This document shows, piece by piece, positions 18,165 through 27,275 of a DNA stretch of 54,467 nt. Source of the stretch: a virus. The first letter of the stretch is position 1, and each line of letters begins with the position of its first letter. The notes under the pieces are model-generated. The model searched no databases. It had not been told where the DNA came from and was given only the letters and a program-made list of their open reading frames with translations. The stretch spans positions 1-54,467 of IMG/VR virus record IMGVR_UViG_3300031721_000009; one strand, given 5' to 3'. The translations under genes were made by a program, and so were the position numbers.

Positions 18165-19424
18165 ATGGCTATTAGCATAAAAGTCCCTCGCAAGAAGCCT
18201 AGGGCAAAAATTAATCGTAAAACTGGATTTACTGATCCAGATTGGTCTTCGGCAGAAACTTGGTCTGGTGATAAATTTCATAAAGAGCGAACTGCATTTG
18301 CACGATTGTATTATCAGAATGTAAAGACGGCAGATTTGCGTGGTTATGTGTATGACTATATGAAGCAACACAAATACAGTTCAGCAGATATTAAAGCAGC
18401 AAAGGCAGTGTCGCATATTCCAGTACAAGTTGGAATTTATGCAAAATTGTTGACTACGGGTATGCCTGATTTGCAGCAAAATCATGCAGACATGTGGCGC
18501 AATCTTAAAGGCACTTCATCTGAACTAAAACCTGTTAGTGAGTTTGTAACTGGTGGTATTGCAGATGTTATTGCAATTGGTTCACGCATTGTTGGAGCAG
18601 ATGATACAATCGAAGAAGCGAAACCAGTAATTAGTGTCGTTCCTAGCATTCAAGATATCATGCGTAAAGCAGCCACTGCGATGTGCGAACCGATTGATGA
18701 TGGAATTGAAGAATTTGTAGTATCGCGTGATATTAAGTTGGTAGCGAATTTTGAACCCCATACAATTTTGATTGTAGCAGAAGCAAAGGCAAATCATGCT
18801 CGTATCATCAAAGGTTTTTATAATGATGTATATGAAGAATTGTTAGAAGTTGCTGCAATCCCAAAACCAGCAGCATTTAAGAAATTAAGCGAAGAAGAGC
18901 AAGATGCATGTGAACAATTAGCAGAAGCATATTCGCATTTCAATGCAAAGCAGTTAGTGGCTATAATTGCGATGCATAAGAAGATAATTGATGCATGTGA
19001 TATTGTTATCATTGAACAGAAAGCAACAAAGGCTCCTCGTAAAGTAAAGCAGAAGTCGGCAGATCAGTTAGTATCTAAATTGAAATTTAAATCAAATGAT
19101 TCTTCGTATGGTATTGCGAGTGTAGCACCAAGTGGATTAATTGGAGCAGTAGCAGCAGTAGTATTTAATTGTAAGAACCGAAAACTAGGATTATATGTAG
19201 CAATTGATGCAGATGGTTTCAAAGTTAAGGGAACTACGTTATTAAACTTTAACGAAGAGGTTAGTACACAGAAGACATTACGAAAGCCAGGCGATGTGTT
19301 ACCAGAATTCAAGAAGATTACAAAGCCTAAGGCATTGAAGACATTTAATGCATTGACTACGACTGATACTAAGATGAACGGTAGATTCAATTCTGAGATT
19401 ATTATTCTTGCAGTGTTCAAGTAG
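18165..19424 (+). CDS. unrecognised phage protein (419 aa), probably early
   Basis: The gene is 25 bases behind a good -10 box and has an AAAGGA Shine-Dalgarno. The N-terminus is basic (ISIKVPRKKPRAKINRKTG), followed by a mainly helical body with YARLYYQ-like and DYMKQHKYSSADIKAAKA segments. The central part is a likely coiled coil (residues ~190-290). The C-terminus is beta-rich (LGLYVAIDADGFKVKGTTLL). The basic start suggests nucleic-acid contact; this is inference. No family was recognised, and it is unusually large for an unnamed early gene. Confidence 0.7.
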   Translation: MAISIKVPRKKPRAKINRKTGFTDPDWSSAETWSGDKFHKERTAFARLYYQNVKTADLRGYVYDYMKQHKYSSADIKAAKAVSHIPVQVGIYAKLLTTGMPDLQQNHADMWRNLKGTSSELKPVSEFVTGGIADVIAIGSRIVGADDTIEEAKPVISVVPSIQDIMRKAATAMCEPIDDGIEEFVVSRDIKLVANFEPHTILIVAEAKANHARIIKGFYNDVYEELLEVAAIPKPAAFKKLSEEEQDACEQLAEAYSHFNAKQLVAIIAMHKKIIDACDIVIIEQKATKAPRKVKQKSADQLVSKLKFKSNDSSYGIASVAPSGLIGAVAAVVFNCKNRKLGLYVAIDADGFKVKGTTLLNFNEEVSTQKTLRKPGDVLPEFKKITKPKALKTFNALTTTDTKMNGRFNSEIIILAVFK

Positions 19425-19455
19425 TTTTTGAACACAGACTTGCGTGCAGTAAAAG

Positions 19456-19463
19456 CATAAATA
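19456..19463 (+). promoter_or_regulatory. T4-type late promoter box
   Basis: CATAAATA lies 23 bases upstream of the gp13 start. Confidence 0.75.
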
Positions 19464-19485
19464 TACCTAATAGGAGAATATAATT

Positions 19486-20223
19486 ATGTCAGCACAATCT
19501 GAATTAATCAAAGAAATAGAACTACGCTTAGGTGGTCAAATGGTGGATGTGGAATTAGATCCAGAACACTATGAATTAGCGATCAAGAAGGCAGTAGAAA
19601 AATATCGTCAACGCTCAGAAAATTCTGTAGAAGAAAGTTTTGTTTCACTGGATTTGGTAAAAGATGTTGCAGAATATACATTACCTAGTGAAATAGATGA
19701 AGTAACTGATATATATCGCCGCACAACTGGTGTATCATCTGGAACGGGTAATGATTTTGAACCATTTCAAGCAAATTACTTGAATACTTATTTATTAGGT
19801 TCGAGTCGTAGTGGTGGTTTAGCAAGTTTCGATTTCCTACAACAGAATAGAGAAACAATGGGTCGTTTATTTGGCGCAGAGATCATGTTCACTTGGCGCA
19901 AATCTGACAACAAATTAATTTTGCATCGTATGATGAAAGCAGATGATTTATGTATTCTCCATGTGTATAATCATCGTCCATTGGAATTATTATTAAAAGA
20001 TATATATGCAGGACCTTGGATTAAGGATTTTGCATTATGTCATGCTAAATTAATGCTTGCACAAGCGCGTGGTAAGTTTGCACAAATTGCGGGTCCACAG
20101 GGTGGCACTACAATGAACGCTGGTGAACTACAAGCCTCAGCAGAAGCAGAAATTGATAAACTAGAAACAGAACTTACACTTTACAATGACGGCTCTTCGG
20201 GATTAGGTTTCGTTATTGGATAA
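19486..20223 (+). CDS. 13: neck protein gp13
   Basis: The N-terminal segment LIKEIELRLGGQMVDVEL then AIKKAVEKY matches T4 gp13 (LKDVILRRLGAPIINVEL, CIQRALELY). Near the C-terminus WIKDFALCHAKLMLAQ matches T4 WVKDYATALAKELNGQ, and both proteins end in a GF/GI-V-I/V-G tail. In T4, gp13 and gp14 form the neck that closes the packaged head and joins it to the tail. At 245 residues it is shorter than T4 (309). It has a late box, AGGAG, and is on the opposite strand from gp14 and gp15, unlike T4. Confidence 0.9.
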   Translation: MSAQSELIKEIELRLGGQMVDVELDPEHYELAIKKAVEKYRQRSENSVEESFVSLDLVKDVAEYTLPSEIDEVTDIYRRTTGVSSGTGNDFEPFQANYLNTYLLGSSRSGGLASFDFLQQNRETMGRLFGAEIMFTWRKSDNKLILHRMMKADDLCILHVYNHRPLELLLKDIYAGPWIKDFALCHAKLMLAQARGKFAQIAGPQGGTTMNAGELQASAEAEIDKLETELTLYNDGSSGLGFVIG

Positions 20224-20240
20224 CATAATAAACGAAGGTA

Positions 20241-20891
20241 ATGATGACAAAGAAAGTAATAGGTATATGTGGATTAATCGGTCATGGTAAAGACACAGCA
20301 GCAGGGTTTTTAATTGAAGAGGGATTTCAGAGAGTTAGTTTCGCAGGAGTATTGAAAGATGCTGTTGCGAATATTTTTAGTTGGGATCGTACTCTATTAG
20401 AAGGTAATACGTCTGAGAGTAGGGTTTGGAGAGAGCGAGTAGACACATGGTGGTCTAATAGATTAGGAATACCTAATTTTACACCTAGATATGCATTACA
20501 GTATATCGGCACAGATGTCATGCGAACACATTTTAATCCAGATATATGGGTAGCAGCAGCAGAACGCAAGATTCTACAAATTGATAATAATATTGTTATT
20601 TCTGATTGTCGGTTCTTCAACGAGTTAGCCGTAATCAAGCGATTGGGTGGAACTACTGCATCTGTGTGGCGATATGATGTACCAGAATGGTGGGATGTCG
20701 CCGTTACCACGAACACTACATCAGAAGAAGAACAATATCAAATATATGATGAAGGCAATCATATGGAAGTGAAATTCCCAGATATTCATACAAGTGAATC
20801 TAGTTGGGCGGGATGGGAATTTGACCATGCTATTGATAATAAATCGACATTAGAAGAATTCAGAAATATCACTATTAAACTGCTATGTTAA
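20241..20891 (+). CDS. 1: deoxynucleoside monophosphate kinase (T4 gp1-like)
   Basis: The protein has a P-loop at residues 11-18 (GLIGHGKDTA, compare T4 GVKRSGKDT). QYIGTDVMRTHFNPDIWV matches T4 QALGTDLIVNNFDRMYWV. The family phosphorylates dNMPs to dNDPs, feeding phage DNA synthesis. The later segment IVISDCRFFNE (~114-124) fits the substrate-binding region. Two consecutive ATGs are available; the first was taken. It follows gp13 after 17 bases, so this metabolic gene may be transcribed with late genes. Confidence 0.88.
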   Translation: MMTKKVIGICGLIGHGKDTAAGFLIEEGFQRVSFAGVLKDAVANIFSWDRTLLEGNTSESRVWRERVDTWWSNRLGIPNFTPRYALQYIGTDVMRTHFNPDIWVAAAERKILQIDNNIVISDCRFFNELAVIKRLGGTTASVWRYDVPEWWDVAVTTNTTSEEEQYQIYDEGNHMEVKFPDIHTSESSWAGWEFDHAIDNKSTLEEFRNITIKLLC

Positions 20892-20921
20892 CGCTGTAAT
20901 CAGGTCTTTTCTTTAACTTAC

Positions 20922-20929
20922 GCTAAATA
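20922..20929 (+). promoter_or_regulatory. possible variant late promoter box
   Basis: GCTAAATA is one base from the NATAAATA pattern and lies 67 bases upstream of the sheath gene. Confidence 0.4.
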
Positions 20930-20995
20930 CTAACAATGATATAGATTCATAAACTAGTAATTACATGTAAAATAAAATAAAGGAGAACTCCAAAA

Positions 20996-23392
20996 ATGGC
21001 AAATCTTGTATCGCCTGGAACACAGGTACAAATAACAGACGAGTCGGTATACGGACCAGCGGGAGCAGGTACTGTACCAATGATTTTTATCGCGACAGGT
21101 CAAGACAAAGTTGACCCGACCGGAACAGAAGTAGATGGTATTGCAAAATATACCAAATCAGCAGCATCGGGAAGTCCGATCTTAGTAACATCACAACGTG
21201 AACTAACTCAATACTTCGGAAACGTAGATTTCCGTTCAGTAAGTGGAACAGTACAACAAGGTGATGAAACTAATGATTACGGTCTATTAGCAGCATATTC
21301 ATTCTTAGGTCAAGCATCAGCAGCATATGTTGTTCGTGCAGACGTAGATTTAACAGCACTTCGCCCACAGACAGTTGAGCCAGTTGGCTTACCAGCAAAT
21401 AATACTTACTGGGTAAACCCAACATCATCAGCGTATGGTATCTTTGAATTCACAGCAAGTGGATGGACAGCAGTAACACCTAGTGTTGAAATTGTAGCCA
21501 CTCACGTTGGCGTTCCTACGACTGTAGTTGTAGACGGAACCTATCTAGTTACTATCGAAGAGACAGTAACATCAACACACGTTCATTATTGGATTGGTGA
21601 AGGTGGTGCATGGGTTGCATTAGATCAACTATGGATAACTGGTACATCAACATTAGCACCACATTACTCAGCACCAGTTGGCGCAGAAGTAGGTGATGTT
21701 TGGATTAAGACAACAACTCCTGGCGCAGGTATTGATTATGATATTTCATTGTTCACTAGCACAGCGGGTTCATTCGTAGCACAGACAGCAATTTACGCAC
21801 AGACAACAGCACCTACTGGTGTAGTTGGTGATACTTTCCAAGATGGCACAGCAGCAACAGCGCGTACATTAACAGAAGGCGATCTTTGGTTTGATATAGA
21901 TGATGGTTTTGTATCTATTCATCGTTACAATTCAACTACTCTAGCATTCGTAGACATGATTTCATCAGTACAAACAACTGCACCAACTGGCGCACCACTT
22001 ACTGATACTATTTGGTTTGATACCGCAGTAAATGATTTGGCTATTTTTGAAGTAGCAATCGACGGTGGTGTACAGAAATGGCAGAAAGCAACTAATGTAA
22101 CTTATACTTCAGCAGCACCAACAGTTGGAGCAGACGGTGATTATTGGATTGATACAGACGCAGATAACTATCCAGTTATCTATCGTAGCAATGGAACAGC
22201 ATGGGTTGTTAAAGATAACACAGATCAAAGCACATCTAACGGTGTAGTATTTGGTGATATCACTGATTTAGACTCAGCAGCAGGCGATTACGTATTAGCA
22301 GCAAACGTATTAGCAGATGGTCCTAACCCATTATTATATGCAGTTGGTACATCAGCAGTTAACATGTGTCGTTCAACTAATACAGTACGTAAGTATGACG
22401 CATCATTGACAACTACTTGGAAATGGCGTAACCTTGCTGGTAATGCAGCAACAGGCGCAGGATCATTTGGTCGTAAGGCACAGCGTAAAGTTGTAGCAGC
22501 AGCAATGCAAGCAAGTGCATCAGGATCAGCACTTCGTGAAGAAACTATTCAGTTCCGTTTAATTACAGCACCGGGATATCCAGAGTTGATGGATGAAATG
22601 GTAACATTGAATACAGATCGCAATGAAACTGCATTTGTTATTGCAGATACCCCATTACGATTGGCTCCAGCAGATGCAGTATCTTGGGTTCAAGGAACTG
22701 GCGCAGTAGAAAATGGTGAAGATGGACTAGTAAGCAAGAGTTCTTATGCAGCAGCATATTATCCTAGTGTATTGACGACTGATCCAGTATCAGGTGCAAG
22801 TGTAGTTGCTCCAGCATCACACAGTGCACTTTACACATATGCATATAGTGATAGTGTTAGTTACCAGTGGTTTGCACCAGCAGGTTTGACTCGTGGTGTT
22901 GTAAGAAACGCATCAAATGTTGGTTATATCAATTCAGAAAACGAATTTGTAGCAGTAGCATTGACACAGGGACATCGCGATGCAATGTATGAAAATAAAT
23001 TGAATCCGATTGTTAATTTCCCATCAGAAGGTATTATTGTATTTGGTCAGAAGACTTTGGCAGCAGGCGCAAGCGCATTAGATCGTGTTAACGTTGCTCG
23101 TTTAGTTGCATATTTACGTGAGCGTTTTGCAGTTATTTCGCGCCCATATTTGTTTGAGCCAAATGATAATTCAATTCGTGATAATGTTAAGCAAACGTTT
23201 GATGGTTTTTGTGCTAATATTCAGGCAAATCGTGGTGTGTATGACTTCAGTGTAGTATGTGATACTACTAACAATACACCAGCACGTATAGATCGTAATG
23301 AAATTTACGTTGATATTGCAATTGAACCTACCAAATCGGCAGAATTTATTTATATTCCTGTTCGTATTGTTAATACAGGTGATTTAAGTTAA
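20996..23392 (+). CDS. 18: tail sheath protein gp18
   Basis: MANLVSPGTQVQITDES at the N-terminus and the C-terminal region VARLVAYLRERFAVISRPYL with VYVDIAIEPTKSAEFIYI-like sequence are characteristic of contractile sheath subunits. At 798 residues it exceeds T4 gp18 (659). The extra length is residues ~130-410, which hold about five Trp-rich repeats of the form APTG..GDxWxDT (e.g. GDYWIDTDADNYPVIY, NGTAWVV). These replace or extend the outward-facing domain of the sheath. AAGGAG precedes the ATG and a terminator follows the gene. Confidence 0.95.
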   Translation: MANLVSPGTQVQITDESVYGPAGAGTVPMIFIATGQDKVDPTGTEVDGIAKYTKSAASGSPILVTSQRELTQYFGNVDFRSVSGTVQQGDETNDYGLLAAYSFLGQASAAYVVRADVDLTALRPQTVEPVGLPANNTYWVNPTSSAYGIFEFTASGWTAVTPSVEIVATHVGVPTTVVVDGTYLVTIEETVTSTHVHYWIGEGGAWVALDQLWITGTSTLAPHYSAPVGAEVGDVWIKTTTPGAGIDYDISLFTSTAGSFVAQTAIYAQTTAPTGVVGDTFQDGTAATARTLTEGDLWFDIDDGFVSIHRYNSTTLAFVDMISSVQTTAPTGAPLTDTIWFDTAVNDLAIFEVAIDGGVQKWQKATNVTYTSAAPTVGADGDYWIDTDADNYPVIYRSNGTAWVVKDNTDQSTSNGVVFGDITDLDSAAGDYVLAANVLADGPNPLLYAVGTSAVNMCRSTNTVRKYDASLTTTWKWRNLAGNAATGAGSFGRKAQRKVVAAAMQASASGSALREETIQFRLITAPGYPELMDEMVTLNTDRNETAFVIADTPLRLAPADAVSWVQGTGAVENGEDGLVSKSSYAAAYYPSVLTTDPVSGASVVAPASHSALYTYAYSDSVSYQWFAPAGLTRGVVRNASNVGYINSENEFVAVALTQGHRDAMYENKLNPIVNFPSEGIIVFGQKTLAAGASALDRVNVARLVAYLRERFAVISRPYLFEPNDNSIRDNVKQTFDGFCANIQANRGVYDFSVVCDTTNNTPARIDRNEIYVDIAIEPTKSAEFIYIPVRIVNTGDLS

Positions 23393-23412
23393 AAAATATT
23401 AAATTTAATATT

Positions 23413-23443
23413 TAAAAAAAACCCACTTCGTGTGGGTTTTTTA
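23413..23443 (+). terminator. intrinsic terminator after gp18
   Basis: ACCCAC pairs with GTGGGT (loop TTCGT), extended by an A tract and a T tract. Confidence 0.92.
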
Positions 23444-23480
23444 TTGCAAAATATTTGCTGCAAAATAAAAATGCAAAAAG

Positions 23481-23488
23481 CATAAATA
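23481..23488 (+). promoter_or_regulatory. T4-type late promoter box
   Basis: CATAAATA lies 62 bases upstream of the gp19 start and after the gp18 terminator, giving the tube gene its own late promoter. Confidence 0.75.
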
Positions 23489-23549
23489 CATTTATATATA
23501 TAATAGTCTATCATTAGGATAGCCTATTTAAATTTTAAGGAGAGAACAA

Positions 23550-24122
23550 ATGGCTATTTTAACAAATTTCGGTATTCCAGCAGGAGATACTACCACTGCA
23601 CAGACACTGATGCCAAAACTACAATACAGATTTCGTGTAACATTTACAGGATTAGGTGACTCAAAGGGATCGTTAATTACACAGAATGTAATTAGTGCAA
23701 CCAGACCTGGAGTTGATCATGACGATATTACCATTGATGCATACAACTCAAAGATACGACTTGCAGGAAAGCACATGTGGCAAGATGTTACAGTAGCATT
23801 ACGAGATGATACTAACAATGATGTTATAAAAGCAATTCGTTCACAACTGAACAAGCAAGTAAATCATACTTCTCAAGTAAGCGCAGAAGCAGGTGAAAAT
23901 TATAAATTCAATGTAAAAATCGAAACACTTGATGGAACACATGGCACATCTAGTCTAGATGGTGTTATTGACTATTGGGAACTTGAAGGCGCATTTATCC
24001 CAAGTGCTACATTCGGTGATTTGAACTATGCGACATCCGATGTTGTGCAGGTATCAATGACTATTCGTTTTGATAATGCGATATTGCGTACAATGGCTAA
24101 TACTGGTTCAAGTGCTAACTAA
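23550..24122 (+). CDS. 19: tail tube protein gp19
   Basis: At 190 residues it is close to T4 gp19 (163). Sequence LQYRFRVTFTGLG, SATRPGVDHDDITIDAYNS and AGKHMWQDVTVALRDD follow the tube-protein pattern (RF.V.F.g, then mPg...t...ns..y.ag...w..i...frDD). It sits directly after the sheath gene, as in T4-like phages generally. It builds the inner tube through which DNA passes. AAGGAG precedes the ATG. Confidence 0.95.
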   Translation: MAILTNFGIPAGDTTTAQTLMPKLQYRFRVTFTGLGDSKGSLITQNVISATRPGVDHDDITIDAYNSKIRLAGKHMWQDVTVALRDDTNNDVIKAIRSQLNKQVNHTSQVSAEAGENYKFNVKIETLDGTHGTSSLDGVIDYWELEGAFIPSATFGDLNYATSDVVQVSMTIRFDNAILRTMANTGSSAN

Positions 24123-24136
24123 TTTATTAGTAACTC

Positions 24137-25108
24137 ATGAGTAATATTATAAATTCGGCATCAAAAATTTACGGACAAGATCAATATGATCGGTCCGTGA
24201 ATTTACTTGTTCCTAGAAATAAGTTTCAATTCCGTGTTGTTGTCTATCACATTGGTAGCAATAAGGCACTGGAGTTGACACGTATATCCGAAATACAAAT
24301 GCCTAGTCATTCTATGAAGACTCAGACATTAAATCAATATAACAAGAAGCGTACAATTCAAACTGGAATTGATTACACTCCTATATCATTGTCTGCGTAT
24401 GATACCCGTGATGCAGAGATAGAAAAATTTCTAGTAGGATATAACAATCATTATTATTCAAGTCCTATGTCAGATAACTCTGATGTTATGATTGATGATG
24501 TTATTAATCAAAATTTTGCAGTTTCTGGTCAGAGTGCTAAGGGTTTTAATTTAACCAATGATCGTTATTATATTACTAAGATAGAGATAATTAGAACTTC
24601 TTCAGACGGCGATAAAAACATTATAGAAATTTATAATCCGATAATTACCAACATACAGGGCGATACACTGAATTATTCAGAATCAGCACCAGTACAATAT
24701 CGTATAGATTTCACATATGAAGGTTATAAAACAACTACCAATGGTGTAGAAGTAGAAGTGACACCAACGATAACACCAGAGCCTACTATAGTCACAGTGT
24801 CTACGCCTGTCCCCGCAGCAATTGTTGTTCCTGGATTGAGTGCAGAAGAGACACTAGCAGCAGATGAAGCAGAAGTATATAATCTAGCAGCAGGTATGTA
24901 TGGCAACCTTGGAATAAAGTTTGTGCCAGTAGGACCAACTGTGGAATATGATGCAATCAGAAACATTCACACAGTGCAGGTTTATAATCCTGATACTAAT
25001 CTCAATGAAAAAATGACGAATAATCCACCAACAGGTGTGCTTTCAGCATTATACCATACAAAAGAGCAATTTGAAAAAATCGTCAGTGACTACAATAAAG
25101 GTCAGTAA
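24137..25108 (+). CDS. tail-tube-fold protein (second gp19-like or gp54-like)
   Basis: The first ~200 residues repeat the tube pattern: NKFQFRVVVYHIG, ISEIQMPSHSMKTQTLNQYN, GIDYTPISLSAYDTRD and a closing VQYRIDFTYEGYK. The length (323 aa) is close to T4 gp54 (320), the tube-initiation protein, but sequence similarity to gp54 itself is not evident. Residues ~200-240 are a Thr/Pro/Val-rich linker before a C-terminal domain. A baseplate-tube junction or tube-terminating role is plausible. The start lies 14 bases after the gp19 stop. Confidence 0.65.
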   Translation: MSNIINSASKIYGQDQYDRSVNLLVPRNKFQFRVVVYHIGSNKALELTRISEIQMPSHSMKTQTLNQYNKKRTIQTGIDYTPISLSAYDTRDAEIEKFLVGYNNHYYSSPMSDNSDVMIDDVINQNFAVSGQSAKGFNLTNDRYYITKIEIIRTSSDGDKNIIEIYNPIITNIQGDTLNYSESAPVQYRIDFTYEGYKTTTNGVEVEVTPTITPEPTIVTVSTPVPAAIVVPGLSAEETLAADEAEVYNLAAGMYGNLGIKFVPVGPTVEYDAIRNIHTVQVYNPDTNLNEKMTNNPPTGVLSALYHTKEQFEKIVSDYNKGQ

Positions 25109-25110
25109 AA

Positions 25111-25566
25111 ATGGCAAAATTTCACCAAGGCTTATACACGCCAAAAAATCCAGATAAATACTTAGGTAAGGGCTTACCACGATATCGTTCAAGTTGGGAA
25201 CTAGTTGTTTTCAGAATGTGTGACAATCATCCATCCGTATTAGGTTGGGGCTCAGAAACACATCGTATCCCATACAAAAACCCACTTACTGGAAAAAATT
25301 CTAATTATGTGCCAGATTTATTGATGGTATATCAAGATGCAAACGGTAAGCAACACGCAGAGATGGTAGAAATAAAACCAGCGGGACAAACACTCGGTGA
25401 AGCAAAAAGTCAATCACAAAAAGCAGCCGCAGTAGTTAATCACGCAAAATGGGAAGCAGCAAGACATTGGTGCAGATCAAAAGGCTTAGGTTTTCGCGTC
25501 ATCACTGAGCATGAGATATTCAATAAGCCAAAGAAGCGAACAAAAGCGCAAAGGAAAAAGAAATGA
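25111..25566 (+). CDS. 4: head completion nuclease gp4
   Basis: The N-terminus MAKFHQGLYTPKNPDKYLGK matches T4 gp4 (MGKYRQGRFRPTNPEKYVGD). Restriction-type nuclease residues are in place: E30 in SSWE, D69 in VPDL, and E87-x-K89 in EIKP. T4 gp4 (also gp50/65) is needed for head completion and is thought to trim packaged DNA ends. It overlaps the small terminase gene by 4 bases and starts 2 bases after the tube-like gene. Confidence 0.92.
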   Translation: MAKFHQGLYTPKNPDKYLGKGLPRYRSSWELVVFRMCDNHPSVLGWGSETHRIPYKNPLTGKNSNYVPDLLMVYQDANGKQHAEMVEIKPAGQTLGEAKSQSQKAAAVVNHAKWEAARHWCRSKGLGFRVITEHEIFNKPKKRTKAQRKKK

Positions 25567-26120
25567 CACAGAAATTAAGCGATACATTTAATTTACCGCC
25601 TATAGACGATATATCATTTAACTTTGATGATGATGAAAATGAAATAGAACCATCATCGGAAGAAGTGATAAAGCAACTCACAGAACAAATATCAACACAA
25701 ACAGAAACTATGGATATGTCTATGAAAGTAGACGCAGCACTACCTATGGTGTTGGGATTAGACGCGATAGATGCAGAGATGGATGAATATGCAAAAAGAG
25801 CAATTACTGCGTTTGATGATATAGTAGATTTGGCAAAGAATGTAGACGATAGAAATGCCGCTGCATTGCTTGATAGTGCTAGTAAAATGCTATCAGCCGC
25901 GATAACCGCAAAGCAAACAAAGATGGATAAAAAAATAAAAATGATTGAGTTGCAGATGCGCAAAGAACGACTTGATATGGATAATCGAAAAGTAAACCAT
26001 GTTATCAATAAAGGTTTACCAGATGACGACCCAGAATCAATTGATGGTAGATTAATAGGAAATCGTTCAGAGATGCTAGCAGAAATAATGAAAAACATGA
26101 AAGCGGAAGAAGACAAATGA
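25563..26120 (+). CDS. 16: terminase small subunit gp16
   Basis: The central helical region AKNVDDRNAAALLDSASKM, then AKQTKMDKKIKMIE, corresponds to T4 gp16 [20 protein letters not shown] and ILKLHKDMKDI. Near the end LIGNRSEMLAEIM matches T4 FMGSPTELMDEI. It is 185 residues against 164 in T4. gp16 rings recognise DNA ends and stimulate the gp17 packaging motor. In T4, 16 and 17 are adjacent; here four genes lie between them. It overlaps both neighbours by 4 bases. Confidence 0.85.
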   Translation: MTQKLSDTFNLPPIDDISFNFDDDENEIEPSSEEVIKQLTEQISTQTETMDMSMKVDAALPMVLGLDAIDAEMDEYAKRAITAFDDIVDLAKNVDDRNAAALLDSASKMLSAAITAKQTKMDKKIKMIELQMRKERLDMDNRKVNHVINKGLPDDDPESIDGRLIGNRSEMLAEIMKNMKAEEDK

Positions 26121-26737
26121 TAGAAGATAGATTTATTGAATTAACTGATGTCACATTCGACAGAAATAGATTAGAGCAATTGTATGAATCAGTAAAGCAT
26201 GCAGCACAAGATTATTCAAACATACGAAATAACGCCACGAAAGGGTTGTTTAGTTCAATTCGGGTAGAAGATCTAGAAGGTAAAGAATATCTAGATTATC
26301 CAGAGATATCAGAAATTGTGAAATTATTCAATCCAGAAGTAAAACAGATAAAAAGTGGAAACATAGCAATAACAGTGTATAGGCCTGGTTTTCAATTCCA
26401 CCCACATGTTGACTTTTCAAGAAAGTGTGTGATAATGATACCTATATTGCCATCAGATGGTGGCGTAGGGGTTGATTATTATGACTATGCTATACTGGGC
26501 GATAATCCGATAATAACAGGTTATTCAGCGGGCGCTGAGGCTCATGATGAAGAATTTTATTTAGGAACACATATGTATTCAACTGTTCATCCTACATTAA
26601 TGGATGCCACACAGGTACATGGCGTTAGAAATGATTCTGATTGTGATAGAGTATATCTACAACTCAGTTTGTATGATGAATTTGAGAGATGTAAAGAACT
26701 GATTAAGTCGGGCGCTTTTTACAATAAAGATAAATAG
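26117..26737 (+). CDS. 2-oxoglutarate/Fe(II) oxygenase-like protein
   Basis: The 206-residue protein carries the iron triad of this superfamily: H97-x-D99 in FHPHVDFSRK and H168 in QVHGVRND, with Arg residues downstream (DRVYLQLS) that could hold 2-oxoglutarate. The spacing and flanking beta strands (VIMIPILPS) fit a jelly-roll. Phage relatives hydroxylate proteins or nucleobases; the substrate here is unknown. It overlaps gp16 by 4 bases, so it is co-translated with packaging genes. Confidence 0.68.
   Translation: MIEDRFIELTDVTFDRNRLEQLYESVKHAAQDYSNIRNNATKGLFSSIRVEDLEGKEYLDYPEISEIVKLFNPEVKQIKSGNIAITVYRPGFQFHPHVDFSRKCVIMIPILPSDGGVGVDYYDYAILGDNPIITGYSAGAEAHDEEFYLGTHMYSTVHPTLMDATQVHGVRNDSDCDRVYLQLSLYDEFERCKELIKSGAFYNKDK
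26729..26736 (+). promoter_or_regulatory. T4-type late promoter box
   Basis: GATAAATA overlaps the end of the oxygenase-like gene, 26 bases upstream of the gene at 26763. Confidence 0.65.
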
Positions 26738-26762
26738 TTATAATATTAGGAGAATTAAACCA

Positions 26763-27275
26763 ATGAAGTCCTTTACAGAATATTTGACAGAATCAAAAAA
26801 AACATACACATTCCGCATTAAGTTAGCAAAGGAATTATCTGGCGATGATTTAACTCGCATTGAGAATCACTTAGCTAAGTACGATGTGCAGAAAGTAAGT
26901 GCACCAACTAAGTTGATGCTACAAAGCACACCTTATGATTTCCCACAACTACGTGGATACGAGATATATGTTGTTGAATTTGAGACAAATTTACCAGCAA
27001 GTGCATATCAGATACAAACAGAAATACAAGCCCTTATCGGAATTAGCGACGGATACATGAAAGTTCGTTCAGACCAAGAGCCGTTAGAGCAACGAGAGCA
27101 ATCATTAATGGATTCAGAATCTGATGATGAAGGAGTTTCAAGTTTGTTGGCTGATAGTACCTATTCAGAAGCAGAAGATATAAATCCAGAAGATTTTTTT
27201 GGTGACAAGTATAATACTTCTTTTGTTCAAGATTTATTGAAATTAAAAAAAGATCAGGAGAAGAAAGATGCATGA
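26763..27275 (+). CDS. probable prohead/virion-internal protein (170 aa)
   Basis: The N-terminus MKSFTEYLTES resembles the T4 capsid-targeting peptide (MKTYQEFIAEA type) that sends internal proteins into the prohead and is cut by gp21 after L/I-x-E. Here the cut would be LTE|S at residue 10. The body is mixed alpha/beta to residue ~105, followed by an acidic tail (SDDEGVSSLLADS, EDINPEDFFGD). A late box and AGGAG precede it. The packaging role is inferred. Confidence 0.65.
   Translation: MKSFTEYLTESKKTYTFRIKLAKELSGDDLTRIENHLAKYDVQKVSAPTKLMLQSTPYDFPQLRGYEIYVVEFETNLPASAYQIQTEIQALIGISDGYMKVRSDQEPLEQREQSLMDSESDDEGVSSLLADSTYSEAEDINPEDFFGDKYNTSFVQDLLKLKKDQEKKDA

Noticed and set aside
25520-26116. 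198-residue antisense frame opposite gp16
   Set aside because: Low-complexity Ser/Ile-rich translation, mirror of an acidic helical gene; gp16 itself has clear homology and overlaps with its neighbours.
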